Assembly: GCF_002148795.1 (NCBI RefSeq)
Contig: NZ_MPOB01000004.1
Location: 310,001-374,000, forward strand
Origin: Oceanibaculum nanhaiense
GTDB lineage: Bacteria; Pseudomonadota; Alphaproteobacteria; Oceanibaculales; Oceanibaculaceae
Length of the DNA stretch: 64,000 nucleotides
Reading direction: 5' to 3'
How positions within the stretch are numbered: position 1 is the stretch's first letter; each line of letters starts with the position of its first letter. The notes under the pieces are model-generated. The model was given only the letters and a program-made list of their open reading frames with translations. It was not told the DNA's origin and searched no databases. The translations under genes and the position numbers were made by a program. Positions 27,169 through 35,897 of the stretch are shown one piece after another.

Positions 27169-28056
27169 ATGGCCAAGCCGCAGTTCAGCGGTGCCATCAC
27201 CGCCTTGATCACGCCGTTCGCAAACGGGGCGGTGGACGAGAAAAAATTCCAGGCTTTCGTGGACTGGCAGATCAACGAAGGCATCAACGGCGTCGTGCCC
27301 TGTGGCACCACGGGCGAATCGCCGACGCTGAGCCATGCGGAGCACAACCGGGTTACCGCGCTGTGCGTTGAGGTCGCCAAGGGGCGCGTGCCGGTGATTG
27401 CCGGTACCGGCTCGAACTCGACCGCCGAGGCGATCAGCTTGACGCAGCATGCCCAGAAGGCGGGTGCCGATGCGGCGCTGCTGGTGACGCCCTATTACAA
27501 CAGGCCGACCCAGGCCGGTCTGATCGCCCATTACAAGGCGATCCACGATGCGACCGACATTCCGATCATCATCTACAACATTCCCGGCCGCTCGGTCGTG
27601 GACATGAAGGTGGAGACGATGGCGGAACTGGCGAAGCTGCCACGCATCGTCGGCGTGAAGGACGCGACCAACGATCTGACCCGGCCGGTCACCACGCGTC
27701 TTGCCATCGATGCCGATTTCGTCCAGCTCTCCGGCGAGGACGGCACCCAGGTCGCCTATCTGGGGCAGGGCGGGCATGGCTGCATCTCGGTCACGTCCAA
27801 TGTGGCGCCCCGGCTGGTGTCGGAAATGCATGCCGCCTGGAAGGCCGGCGACCGCGCCACCGTGCAGAAGCTGAACGATCGGCTGATGCCGCTGCACGAG
27901 GCGCTGTTCTGCGAATCCAGCCCCGGCCCGGTGAAATATGCCGCGGCGCTGCTGGGCAAGTCGGATGCCGGGACGCGCTTGCCGCTGACCGAAATCGCGG
28001 CCTCCAGCAAGGCACGGGTGGAAGCGGCAATGAAAAGCGCCGGCCTCATTAACTAA
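27169..28056 (+). CDS. dapA: 4-hydroxy-tetrahydrodipicolinate synthase
   Basis: A 295-aa TIM-barrel enzyme that condenses pyruvate with aspartate semialdehyde in lysine and meso-DAP synthesis. Active-site residues fit E. coli DapA with a shift of three: T47 and T48 in GTTGES, Y110 in TPYYNRP, Y136 in IIYNIPGR, R141, and the Schiff-base lysine K164 in VGVKDATND. The ATG at 27169 follows AGAGGGA at a normal distance; upstream residues in frame are unlike the family. smpB follows 31 bp later. Confidence 0.95.
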   Translation: MAKPQFSGAITALITPFANGAVDEKKFQAFVDWQINEGINGVVPCGTTGESPTLSHAEHNRVTALCVEVAKGRVPVIAGTGSNSTAEAISLTQHAQKAGADAALLVTPYYNRPTQAGLIAHYKAIHDATDIPIIIYNIPGRSVVDMKVETMAELAKLPRIVGVKDATNDLTRPVTTRLAIDADFVQLSGEDGTQVAYLGQGGHGCISVTSNVAPRLVSEMHAAWKAGDRATVQKLNDRLMPLHEALFCESSPGPVKYAAALLGKSDAGTRLPLTEIAASSKARVEAAMKSAGLIN

Positions 28057-28087
28057 CGGATACGGATGCTAAAGCGGGGTTATCGCC

Positions 28088-28564
28088 ATGACGGGCGACA
28101 AGGCCGCCCGGTATCGGATCGTTGCCGATAACCGCCGGGCGCGGCACGACTATTTTATCGAGGATACGCTCGAGGTTGGCATCATGCTGCTGGGCACGGA
28201 GGTGAAAGCCCTCCGTGCCGGCCGCGCCAGCATCGGCGAATCCTTTGCCGGGCCGAAGGCGGGCGAACTGTATCTGTTCAACGCCCACATCCCGGAATAC
28301 GGGCAGGCGGCAAACCAGATGAATCACGAGCCGCGGCGCATGCGCAAGCTGCTGGTGCACAAGCGCGAGCTGGCAAAGCTGCTGGGCCAGGTCAAGCGCG
28401 AGGGTGTTACGCTGGTGCCGTTGCAGATGTATTTCAACGACCGTGGCATCGCCAAGCTGCAGCTCGGCCTGGCCAAGGGCAAGAAGCTGGTGGACAAGCG
28501 CGAGACCGCGAAGAAGCGCGACTGGCAGCGCGACAAGGCCCGGCTGCTGCGCGCCAAGGGCTGA
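28088..28564 (+). CDS. smpB: SsrA-binding protein SmpB
   Basis: A 158-aa basic protein needed with tmRNA for rescue of stalled ribosomes. [20 protein letters not shown] at the start, [20 protein letters not shown] and [20 protein letters not shown] are all canonical SmpB blocks (cores [27 protein letters not shown]). The C-terminal tail ([20 protein letters not shown]) is basic and helical as expected. It lies just after dapA, the common alphaproteobacterial order. The tmRNA gene itself was not found here. Confidence 0.96.
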   Translation: MTGDKAARYRIVADNRRARHDYFIEDTLEVGIMLLGTEVKALRAGRASIGESFAGPKAGELYLFNAHIPEYGQAANQMNHEPRRMRKLLVHKRELAKLLGQVKREGVTLVPLQMYFNDRGIAKLQLGLAKGKKLVDKRETAKKRDWQRDKARLLRAKG

Positions 28565-28580
28565 GGGTCAGCCCGCCGGC

Positions 28581-29882
28581 TTATCCTGCCGTCCGGCGGT
28601 CGATCCAGTCGCGCATCCTGTAATAGCTGCCGACGATGGGCAGGAACCAGGGATTGCCGCCATAGAGCGGCACGGTCGGCATTGGCAGCGCCTCGTAGGC
28701 ACTGGGGCTGTTGGCATGGCCCAGAATATTCAGCGCCGTGCGATGGCCGAGATGCGTCATCATCACCACGCCGCTGCCATTGCAGCCCAGCGCGTAATGC
28801 AGGCCGGCCTGCCGGCCCATATGCGGCAGCCTGTCGAAGGTGAAGGCGACATTGCCGGTCCAGGCATGGGTGATCTTCACGCCGCGTACCTGCGGGAAGC
28901 GGTCGCACATGAAGCCATAGAGGATCGGCGCGCTCTCGGTCGGTGTCGCCTGGCCGAATTTGGCGCGGCCGCCGAAGATGATGCGTTTGCCGTCCGGCGA
29001 GGGGCGGTAATAGCACAGCACCCGCTTCGATTCGGAGATCATGCGCAGTTTTGGGAACAGCGCGCGGACGCGTTCTTCGCCCAGCTCCTCGGTGGCGATG
29101 ATGAAGCTGCCGACCGGGACCAGCCGGCGTTTCTGCCAGGGTGTGGCGTCGCCGGTATAGCCATTGGTGGCGATCACTACCTCCTTCGCCTTCAGCTCGC
29201 CCTTCGAGGTGCTCAGCCGGAAGCTGCCGGGGGCGCCGTCGATGCGGCCGACCCGCGCGCCGGCGCAGAGCCGGGCACCGGCCTTGTGCGCGGCCTCCAG
29301 CATGCCCTTGTGCAGCAAGGCGGGATGCACGCCGCCGGCGCGCTGCACCACCATGCCGCCATGATAGAAATCACTGGCGATTTCCTCGTGCTGGCGGTCG
29401 CGCGGAACCATGTAGGCCTCCGACTCGGCCAGCCGGTTCAGCGCCTCCACGCGCTTCGCCTGCGCCTCGTAAGCCGCTGGCGTGTGCGCGCCGACAAAGC
29501 GGCCGGTCCTGGCGTAGAAGCAGTCGATCCCCTCGCGCGTGATCAGATTTTCCAGATGCGCATAGGCCGCGCCGGCCTCGGCCAGCATCGCGCGGGTGGC
29601 ATCGTCCTCCATGGTGCGGCCCTTGCCGACATTCACGCCGCCCGAGACCATGCCGCCATTGCGGGAGCTGGCGCCCCAGCCCAGATCCTCGGCCTCCAGC
29701 ACCGTGACATCGGTGCCGTTGCGCGCCAGTTCCAGCGCCGTGGACAGGCCGGCATAGCCGCCGCCGACGATGGCGACATCGGTGGCGCCAGGCAGGGTGC
29801 TGGCCAATGCGGCGGTCGGCCTTGCGGCTTCCCACCAGTAGGGTTCGGCCTTGAAGCTGTCCGCGAAGATATCGGCGGTCAT
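28581..29882 (-). CDS. FAD-dependent amine oxidase (PuuB/DAO family)
   Basis: A 433-aa flavoprotein. The dinucleotide-binding fold is VAIVGGGYAGLSTALELAR near residue 36, followed by WGASSRNGGMVSGG, the usual gamma-glutamylputrescine oxidase/glycine-oxidase pattern. A second FAD-contacting region, RKEVVIATNGYTG-like (KEVVIATNGYTG), and a C-terminal GCNGSGVVMMTHLG are present. It probably oxidises a secondary or primary amine; the substrate is unknown. It converges on smpB. Confidence 0.82.
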   Translation of the reverse strand: MTADIFADSFKAEPYWWEAARPTAALASTLPGATDVAIVGGGYAGLSTALELARNGTDVTVLEAEDLGWGASSRNGGMVSGGVNVGKGRTMEDDATRAMLAEAGAAYAHLENLITREGIDCFYARTGRFVGAHTPAAYEAQAKRVEALNRLAESEAYMVPRDRQHEEIASDFYHGGMVVQRAGGVHPALLHKGMLEAAHKAGARLCAGARVGRIDGAPGSFRLSTSKGELKAKEVVIATNGYTGDATPWQKRRLVPVGSFIIATEELGEERVRALFPKLRMISESKRVLCYYRPSPDGKRIIFGGRAKFGQATPTESAPILYGFMCDRFPQVRGVKITHAWTGNVAFTFDRLPHMGRQAGLHYALGCNGSGVVMMTHLGHRTALNILGHANSPSAYEALPMPTVPLYGGNPWFLPIVGSYYRMRDWIDRRTAG

Positions 29883-30084
29883 GAAGCGCTCCTGTCTGTC
29901 CTGTTAGTCTTAGTTACAACATCATCACGGCGATGCGGACGCGATACAAGGGTAGCCTTTTTGGCGCCGGCTTTCCGCAGGGCTGTCGCCAGCGGGAGGC
30001 CGCCCTGCGCACGGGTGTCTGGCCTGCGCGGCCAATCCCTTGCAGGATGGCCGGCACGCAATGCGGCGGAACGGGGGAGGGAAC

Positions 30085-30990
30085 GTGTCGCGACGGCAAG
30101 CCTATCTGCTGCTGGCCCTGGCGGCGCTGTTCTGGGCCGCCAACCCGGCGCTGGGGCGTTTCCTGGTGGACAGCGTGCCGCCCATCAGCCTGTCCTTCTG
30201 GCGCTGGACCGGGGCGTTGATCGTCATGACGCCGCTGGCGTTGCCGGCCTTGTGGAAGCAGCGCGCGACCCTGCGTCAGGACTGGCTGGCGGTACTGGTG
30301 CTGGGCTTCCTGTCGGTCGCCGGTTTCACCACCCTGGTCTATGTCGGGCTGCGCTATACCACCGCCACCAACCTGTCGCTGCTGAACGCCACCATGCCGG
30401 TGATGATCCTGATTGTTGCCCGGCTGCTGCTGGGGCATGTCATCGGCAGGCAGCGGCTGATCGGGGTGGCGGTGTGCCTGGCCGGTGTCGTGCTGATTGT
30501 CGGGCAGGGCAGCCTGGCGACGCTGCTGGCGGTCCAGGTCAATCCCGGCGATCCGATCATCCTGGCGGCGATGCTGTGCTGGGCGGCCTATTCGGTGCTG
30601 CTGGCGCGGATGAAGCCGCGCCTGCCGATGCTGCCCTTCCAGCTTGCCGCCTTCGCCGCCGGCTGGTTCTTTCTCGGTCTTGGCTTCGCCTGGGAGGTCG
30701 CGGCGGGCACGGCCTGGTGGCCGACGCTGGATGTGGGATGGGTGCCGCTGGTCAGCCTTGTCTTCCTGGCGGTGTTCCCTTCGGTGTTGGCCTTCCTGTT
30801 CTGGCAGAAGGGCATCGAAGCGACCTCGCCGGGCACGGCGGGCTATTTCATCTATCTGGTGCCGGTGTTCGGCACGCTGCTGGCGGTCGTCACGCTGGGG
30901 GAACGGCTCTACTGGTACCATTTCGCCGGCATGGTGGCGATCTTCGCCGGCATCTGGCTGGCGCAGCGCGTTACAGGGCGAACCGGCTGA
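30085..30990 (+). CDS. EamA/DMT family transporter
   Basis: A 301-aa inner-membrane protein with ten hydrophobic segments in two EamA repeats (about 5-140 and 150-295). ALFWAANPALGRFLVDSVPP and TLVYVGLRYTTATNLSLLNA are typical of the first repeat, YFIYLVPVFGTLLAVVTLGE of the second. A GTG at 30085 is chosen because GGGGGAGGG lies at the right distance; an ATG at 30061 is possible. The substrate is unknown. Its 3' end overlaps the end of the facing dadA-like gene by 20 bp. Confidence 0.82.
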   Translation: MSRRQAYLLLALAALFWAANPALGRFLVDSVPPISLSFWRWTGALIVMTPLALPALWKQRATLRQDWLAVLVLGFLSVAGFTTLVYVGLRYTTATNLSLLNATMPVMILIVARLLLGHVIGRQRLIGVAVCLAGVVLIVGQGSLATLLAVQVNPGDPIILAAMLCWAAYSVLLARMKPRLPMLPFQLAAFAAGWFFLGLGFAWEVAAGTAWWPTLDVGWVPLVSLVFLAVFPSVLAFLFWQKGIEATSPGTAGYFIYLVPVFGTLLAVVTLGERLYWYHFAGMVAIFAGIWLAQRVTGRTG

Positions 30991-32236
30991 GAGTCATGCC
31001 GCTGAGGTCATGGTCCGGCGTGCGTCCGGCGACGAGATCCGCAATCACCTGCGCGGAGCCGCAGGCATAGGTCCAGCCATAGGTGCCATGGCCGGTATTC
31101 AGCAGCAGGTTCGGCACTTTGCAGCTACCCAGGATCGGCAGCCCGTCCGGCGTCAGCGGGCGCAACCCGCACCAGAACTCGGCCCGCCCGCCATCAATGC
31201 CGGGGAACAGCGACAGGCCGGCCTCCAGCACCTGCCGGGCGCGCGGCTGCTCCAGCGTCAGATCGTACCCGGCGATATCGGCCATGCCGGCGATGCGCAG
31301 CCGGTCGCCCAGCCGGCTCATAGCCACCTTCTTCTCGGCGATATAGAGGCTGATCTTTGGCGCGCTGTTGCTGTCGCCGACCGGGCCCCCCACCGGCACG
31401 GTCGCGGAATAGCCCTTCACCGGATAGACCGGCAGCGACAGGCCAAGCTTGCGAGCCAGTTGCGGCGAATGGCTGCCGAGCGCCAGCACGAACAGTTCGC
31501 CGCCGATCTCGCCCTTGTTGGTGCGCACCGAGAGAATCTCGCCCTTATGCATCTCGACATCGCGGATATCTTGGCCATAGCGGAAATCCACGCCCAGCGC
31601 CGCACAGCGGTCGGCGAGGCCGCGTGCGAATAGATGCGCGTCGCCGCTCTCGTCGGTTGGCAGGTGCAGGCAGGCGGCAAGCCGGCCGCGCACCGGTTCC
31701 AGTGCCGGTTCCAGGGCGATCGCCTCCTCGGCCGATAGCCGGCGTGCCGGAATCTCCGCGCGCTGCAGGATGGCCTCGAAATCGGCAAGGTCGGCGACGG
31801 TTTCCGGCGTGGTGCAGAGCTTCAGGATGCCCTTTTCCAGCTGGTCGTAGGCAAGGCCGGTCTCTTGCTTCACCCCGGCCAGCATCGTCTGGCTGTACTG
31901 GCCGAATTCCAGCATCCGGCGGAAGGTGGTCTCGAATCTGTCGCGCCGGCATTCGGCAAGGAAGCGCAGCCCCCACAACCATTGCCGGTGGTCGGCTTTC
32001 AGGCGGAACCGCATCGGGCTGTCGGCCCGGCGCATCCAGTCCAGCATCTGGCCGGGCACGCCGGGTGCGGCCCAGGGGCCGGACAGCGCGGCGGCGATCT
32101 GTGCCGCGTTGGCGAAGCTGGCCTCCAGCGCCGGCCCCGGCTGGCGGTCGATGACCGTGACCTTGTGGCCGTCGCGCGCCAGCCGGTAGGCGGTGGTGAC
32201 GCCGACGATGCCGGCGCCCAGGACAACGATACCCAT
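30971..32236 (-). CDS. dadA: D-amino-acid dehydrogenase (DadA type)
   Basis: A 421-aa FAD protein starting MGIVVLGAGIVGVTTAYRLA (GxGxxG flavin site), then DRQPGPALEASFANAAQIA, the DadA family wording. GHGTYGWTYACGSAQVIADL at the C terminus is also typical. It would oxidise D-amino acids such as D-alanine and pass electrons to the respiratory chain. No alanine racemase lies alongside. It ends three bases before znuB, but on the same strand upstream, so znuB is followed only by intergenic sequence and this gene's start. Confidence 0.86.
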   Translation of the reverse strand: MGIVVLGAGIVGVTTAYRLARDGHKVTVIDRQPGPALEASFANAAQIAAALSGPWAAPGVPGQMLDWMRRADSPMRFRLKADHRQWLWGLRFLAECRRDRFETTFRRMLEFGQYSQTMLAGVKQETGLAYDQLEKGILKLCTTPETVADLADFEAILQRAEIPARRLSAEEAIALEPALEPVRGRLAACLHLPTDESGDAHLFARGLADRCAALGVDFRYGQDIRDVEMHKGEILSVRTNKGEIGGELFVLALGSHSPQLARKLGLSLPVYPVKGYSATVPVGGPVGDSNSAPKISLYIAEKKVAMSRLGDRLRIAGMADIAGYDLTLEQPRARQVLEAGLSLFPGIDGGRAEFWCGLRPLTPDGLPILGSCKVPNLLLNTGHGTYGWTYACGSAQVIADLVAGRTPDHDLSGMTLSRFAL

Positions 32237-32239
32237 CGT

Positions 32240-33046
32240 TCAGCCTTTCGCGGTCAGGCCGCCGCGGATCGCCGGAATCAGCAGCGACAGCACGAACAGG
32301 GTCGCGGCGGCGACCACGATGGCCGGGCCGGTCGGCAGGTCGAAGCGCAGCGAGGCGGTCAGCCCGATCACCACGGCCAGCATGCCGATCAGGCTGGCAT
32401 AGAGCGCCATGCGTTCCGGCGTGCGGGCGAAGGAGCGGGCGGCCGCCGCCGGGATGATCAGCAGCGAGGTGATGAGCAGCATGCCGATGATCTTCATGGC
32501 GATCGCCACGGTAATCGCCAGCAGCAGCACGAAGCCCAGCTTCACGCGCTCCACCGGCACGCCCTCGACGCGGGCCATCTCCTCATGCACCGTCATCGAC
32601 AGCAGGGGGCGCCACAGCCAGATCATCAGCCCCATGACCACGGCGCCGCCGGCATAGATCGTCGCCACATCGCGCCAGCCGACCGCCAGGATATCGCCGA
32701 ACAGGTAGCCCAGCAGATCGACCCTGAGCGTGCTGAGGAAGGCAATGGTGACGAGGCCGAGCGACAGCGCGGTATGCGACAGGATGCCCAGCAGCGTATC
32801 GCCGGGCAGTTTCTGCTGGCGTTGCCAGACCGGCAGCAGCAGGGCGATGGCGATGCAGCTGGCGAAGATTCCGAGCGTCAGGTCGATGCCCAGCACGAAG
32901 CCCAGCGCCACGCCGAGCAGCGCCGAATGCGCCAGCGTGTCGCCGAAGAAGGCCATGCGCCGCCAGACGATGAAGGAGCCGAGCGGACCGGCAAGCGCCG
33001 CAACGCCGAGGCCGCCCAGCAGCGCGCGCAGGAAGAATTCATCCAT
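32240..33046 (-). CDS. znuB: zinc ABC transporter permease ZnuB
   Basis: A 268-aa ABC-3 type permease with about eight to nine membrane segments. GPLGSFIVWRRMAFFGDTLAHSALLG is the ZnuB signature (RRMAFFGDTLAHSALLG core), and TSLLIIPAAAARSFARTPERM is the coupling region. The start overlaps the ZnuC stop by eight bases, so the two are translated together. It forms the inner-membrane channel of the high-affinity zinc importer. Confidence 0.93.
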   Translation of the reverse strand: MDEFFLRALLGGLGVAALAGPLGSFIVWRRMAFFGDTLAHSALLGVALGFVLGIDLTLGIFASCIAIALLLPVWQRQQKLPGDTLLGILSHTALSLGLVTIAFLSTLRVDLLGYLFGDILAVGWRDVATIYAGGAVVMGLMIWLWRPLLSMTVHEEMARVEGVPVERVKLGFVLLLAITVAIAMKIIGMLLITSLLIIPAAAARSFARTPERMALYASLIGMLAVVIGLTASLRFDLPTGPAIVVAAATLFVLSLLIPAIRGGLTAKG

Positions 33047-33869
33047 GATGGTGATGATGCCCGTGCGGGTGATCGCTGGCCGCCTGCTCGACAGTGCTGT
33101 CCTCGTGCAGCGGCACCACGCCGCCGCCCGGCGTGTGGTGATGGTCGTGATGATGCTGATAGACCGCCAGCGCCTGCGCCGCCCTCGGTCCGAACAGCGA
33201 CAGATAGGCGGGGTCGCGGCTGACATCCTCGGGATGGCCGGTGCAGCAGATATGGCCGTTCAGGCAGATCACCCGGTCGGTCGCCGCCATGACGAGATGC
33301 AGATCGTGCGACACCATCAGCACGGCGCAGCCGCGGTCGCGCCTGATCCGGCCGATCAGCTCGTACAGCTCGACCTGGCCATTGACGTCCACGCCCTGTG
33401 CCGGTTCGTCCAGCATCAGCAGGTCCGGCTGGTTCAGCAGGGCGCGGGCCAGCAGCGCGCGCTGGGTCTCGCCACCGGACAGGCCCTGCATCGGCCGGTC
33501 GGCCAGATGCGCGATGCCGGTGTCCTGCATCGCCTGCCGGCGGGCGGCGGCGTTTGCATTGCGCGACAATCCCAGAAACCGCTCCAGCGTGATCGGCAAT
33601 GTCGGGTCGATGGCAAGGCGCTGCGGCATATAGCCGATGCGCAGGCTGGGGCGGCGCGTCACACTGCCGTCCTGTACGGCGATGAGACCCAGCAAGGCGC
33701 GCAGCAATGTCGTCTTGCCGGAGCCGTTGGGGCCGATAATGCAGACGATCTCGCCAGCACTCAGCGTGAGGTCCACATGGTCGAGCACCGGAACGTCGCC
33801 GCGCCGGACGGTGATGCTGCTGGCCTCGATCAGCGCGGGGAGGGCGGCAGCGGAAGAGTCAGCCTGCAT
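33039..33869 (-). CDS. znuC: zinc ABC transporter ATPase ZnuC with His-rich tail
   Basis: A 276-aa ABC ATPase. Walker A is GPNGSGKT, signature LSGGETQR, Walker B LLMLDEP, and the switch histidine is in VSHDLHLV. After the normal ATPase end the protein carries a 40-residue tail with 14 histidines (QHHHDHHHTP ... DHPHGHHHHHG), a likely cytoplasmic zinc-binding segment. The start overlaps the zur stop. An ATG nine bases earlier (33878) is an equal candidate. Driven from the Zur box at 34444. Confidence 0.92.
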   Translation of the reverse strand: MQADSSAAALPALIEASSITVRRGDVPVLDHVDLTLSAGEIVCIIGPNGSGKTTLLRALLGLIAVQDGSVTRRPSLRIGYMPQRLAIDPTLPITLERFLGLSRNANAAARRQAMQDTGIAHLADRPMQGLSGGETQRALLARALLNQPDLLMLDEPAQGVDVNGQVELYELIGRIRRDRGCAVLMVSHDLHLVMAATDRVICLNGHICCTGHPEDVSRDPAYLSLFGPRAAQALAVYQHHHDHHHTPGGGVVPLHEDSTVEQAASDHPHGHHHHHG

Positions 33870-34416
33870 GGTTGGCATTGCATTTCGGGCACAGGCCGGA
33901 AACCTCGACGGTGATCCGCTCGATGGTGAAGCCAATCTTGCGGGCATGTTCGCCGATGGCGCGCCGGATCGCCGGATCGTCGATCTCCGCCGCGTTGCCG
34001 CATTGCGTGCAGATCAGGAACTGGCCGTTATGCTCGCTGTCAGGGTGCGGGCAGCCGACATAGGCGTTCATCGATTCGATACGGTGGACCAGCCGGTGCT
34101 TCAGCAGGAAATCCAGCGCGCGATAGACCGTGGGCGGGGCTGCCGGGCGGCCATCCTCGCCGGCGCTGTCCTCGCGCTGCAGTTTCGCCAACACATCATA
34201 GGCACCGATGGGTTCATGGCTGCGCCAGACCAGCTCCAGCACCTGCCGGCGTAGCGGCGTCAGCCGGGCATTGCGCCCGGCGCAGATATCCTCGGCAGCG
34301 GCCAGCGCCTGATCCACGCAATGCGCATGATCGTGCCGTTCCGACGGGAAAAGGGCCGGGAGGCCTGCATTCTCTGCGGTTTTCGTTGCAGCAATCATGG
34401 ATTTCGTTTCCGTCAT
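33859..34416 (-). CDS. zur: zinc uptake regulator Zur (Fur family)
   Basis: A 185-aa Fur-family repressor. The winged-helix part includes RLTPLRRQVLELVWRSHEPIGAYDVL and PPTVYRALDFLLKHRLVHRIE (recognition helix in TVYRALDFL). The dimer domain has HPDSEHNGQFLICTQCG and SGLCPKCN, whose two CxxC pairs form the structural zinc site. An N-terminal HDHAHC stretch may add metal ligands. The ATG at 34416 is chosen over a GTG at 34434. It lies 28 bp from the Zur box and heads the zur-znuC-znuB operon. Confidence 0.92.
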   Translation of the reverse strand: MTETKSMIAATKTAENAGLPALFPSERHDHAHCVDQALAAAEDICAGRNARLTPLRRQVLELVWRSHEPIGAYDVLAKLQREDSAGEDGRPAAPPTVYRALDFLLKHRLVHRIESMNAYVGCPHPDSEHNGQFLICTQCGNAAEIDDPAIRRAIGEHARKIGFTIERITVEVSGLCPKCNANHAG

Positions 34417-34443
34417 CCGGATTTCCCGTTGCACTGTTCGGTA

Positions 34444-34460
34444 ATGTTACTTTATAACAT
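34444..34460. promoter_or_regulatory. Zur box between zur and znuA
   Basis: ATGTTA-CTTTA-TAACAT, a perfect six-base palindrome with a five-base centre. It matches the proteobacterial Zur consensus ATGTTATA-N-TATAACAT at 15 of the 16 defined bases or nearly so, in the only intergenic space between the two zinc operons. With zinc bound, Zur would sit here and shut both directions. Confidence 0.85.
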
Positions 34461-34521
34461 CACCTGATTTTCGAGTCGATAGCGGCTCATCATGCCGGTT
34501 TCGTGCATTAGGAGCATTCCC

Positions 34522-35514
34522 ATGTCCGCTTGTCACGCTTTGAGGCGTCCCCTGCATCTGCTTGCCGGTGCGGGTCTGCTGCTGTTCGCCGCGCTCGGTT
34601 CCGCGCAGGCGCAGCCGGCGCCGAAGGTTTTCGTCACGGTGAAGCCGGTGCATGCGCTGGTCGCCGGCGTGATGCAAGGGGTGGGAGAACCTTACCTGCT
34701 GCTGAAGGGCGGCGAATCTCCGCACAGCTACACGCTGAAACCCTCGGACGCGCGTGCCCTGTCCGAATCGGCGCTGGTGTTCTGGGTTGGCGAGTCGCTG
34801 GAGACCTTCCTGGAGCATCCGCTGGAAACGCTGGGCAAGCAGGCGCGCATCGTCGAGCTGGCCGAGGCGAAGGGCATTGAGACGCTGGAAGGCCGGGAAG
34901 GCGGCGCCTGGGAATCGCATGAGGCAGCGCATGACCACGACAAGAAACATGATCATTCGCACGACAAGAAACACGCGCACGCCGCGCATGATGGGATCGA
35001 CGGCCATCTCTGGCTCGACCCGCACAATGCCGAGGCCATCGTGACCGTGGCGGCCGAGGCGCTGGCCGGGATTGATCCGGCCAATGCGGCGGCCTATCGC
35101 GACAATGCGCAGAAAATGGTCGAGCGGATCGAGGCGCTGGATGCGGAGCTGACGGCGCAGCTGGCGCCGGTGAAGGACCGGCCCTACATCGTGTTCCACG
35201 ATGCCTATCAGTATTTCGAGGCGCATTACGGGCTGAAGGCGGTGGGGTCCATCACCCTGTCGCCGGAGCGCCAGCCGAGCGCGCAGCGTCTGACCGAAAT
35301 CCGCAAGCGGCTGGCTGACAGCGGTGCGGCCTGCGTGTTCTCCGAGCCGCAGTTTCGGCCGGCGCTGGTCGATGTGGTGATCGAAGGCAGCACGGCAAAG
35401 CGCGGCGAACTTGACCCCATAGGTGCCGCCCTGAAGGCGGGGCCGGATTCCTATTTCGAGGTGATGCGCGGGCTGGCCACTTCGTTGCGCAACTGCCTGA
35501 TGCCGCAAAGCTGA
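34522..35514 (+). CDS. znuA: zinc ABC transporter periplasmic binding protein ZnuA
   Basis: A 330-aa cluster A-I binding protein with a Sec signal (cleavage near AQAQP, residue 31). Zinc ligands include H in GGESPHSYTLKPSD, H in GHLWLDPHNA and H in YIVFHDAYQYFE. A His/Asp/Lys-rich loop (HDHDKKHDHSHDKKHAHAAH) around residues 130-150 is the mobile metal-collecting loop of ZnuA. The ATG at 34522 has AGGAG nine bases upstream. It is the first gene of the plus-strand arm. Confidence 0.94.
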   Translation: MSACHALRRPLHLLAGAGLLLFAALGSAQAQPAPKVFVTVKPVHALVAGVMQGVGEPYLLLKGGESPHSYTLKPSDARALSESALVFWVGESLETFLEHPLETLGKQARIVELAEAKGIETLEGREGGAWESHEAAHDHDKKHDHSHDKKHAHAAHDGIDGHLWLDPHNAEAIVTVAAEALAGIDPANAAAYRDNAQKMVERIEALDAELTAQLAPVKDRPYIVFHDAYQYFEAHYGLKAVGSITLSPERQPSAQRLTEIRKRLADSGAACVFSEPQFRPALVDVVIEGSTAKRGELDPIGAALKAGPDSYFEVMRGLATSLRNCLMPQS

Positions 35515-35587
35515 AGCGGTTTGGCCACTGGAATGTCGCTGCGGGACGGCCTATTTTAAAGCCAGCTGCCCGTTGCAAGGACACATC

Positions 35588-35893
35588 ATGCTCAGCCGAC
35601 GCCGCCTTCTGGAAACCAGCATGCTCACTGCCGTCGCGGCGCTTGTGCCGGGCTTTCTTGCCGGACGGGCCTACGCTTTCAGCGTGGAGCCGGCACCGGT
35701 ACCGGTGCAGCAGCTCCGCTTGCAGGCCTGCACCGAGCAGCAGCGCCACAAGCAGCTGGTCGAGGAGGTGCTGGCGAAGCTCGATACAGCGGGCCAGTCC
35801 CTGCCGGAGCCAGAACGGCAAAGCCTGATGGCGGCCTTCGATTGCCCCTATTGCGGCTGCCGTCTGGACCCCAAATTCCCACCCATCGGCTGA
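35588..35893 (+). CDS. secreted 101-aa protein with a CPYCGC motif, in the zinc locus
   Basis: A small protein with a possible Tat-type signal (SRRRLLETSM at 3-12, hydrophobic 13-30, GRAYA before the cut). The mature part is helical (QLVEEVLAKL) and ends with C86-P-Y-C89-G-C91, plus C48 upstream. The three clustered cysteines could bind zinc or take part in thiol chemistry. It lies 73 bp after znuA and four bases before the DUF1007 gene, so a zinc-related job is inferred. No known family was recognised. Confidence 0.68.
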   Translation: MLSRRRLLETSMLTAVAALVPGFLAGRAYAFSVEPAPVPVQQLRLQACTEQQRHKQLVEEVLAKLDTAGQSLPEPERQSLMAAFDCPYCGCRLDPKFPPIG

Positions 35894-35897
35894 CGCC

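Noticed and set aside
28404-31070. Very long open frame (about 890 codons) across smpB, the FAD oxidase and the DMT gene
   Set aside because: It runs antisense or out of frame to clear genes, has low-complexity composition typical of GC-rich shadows, and has no motif.
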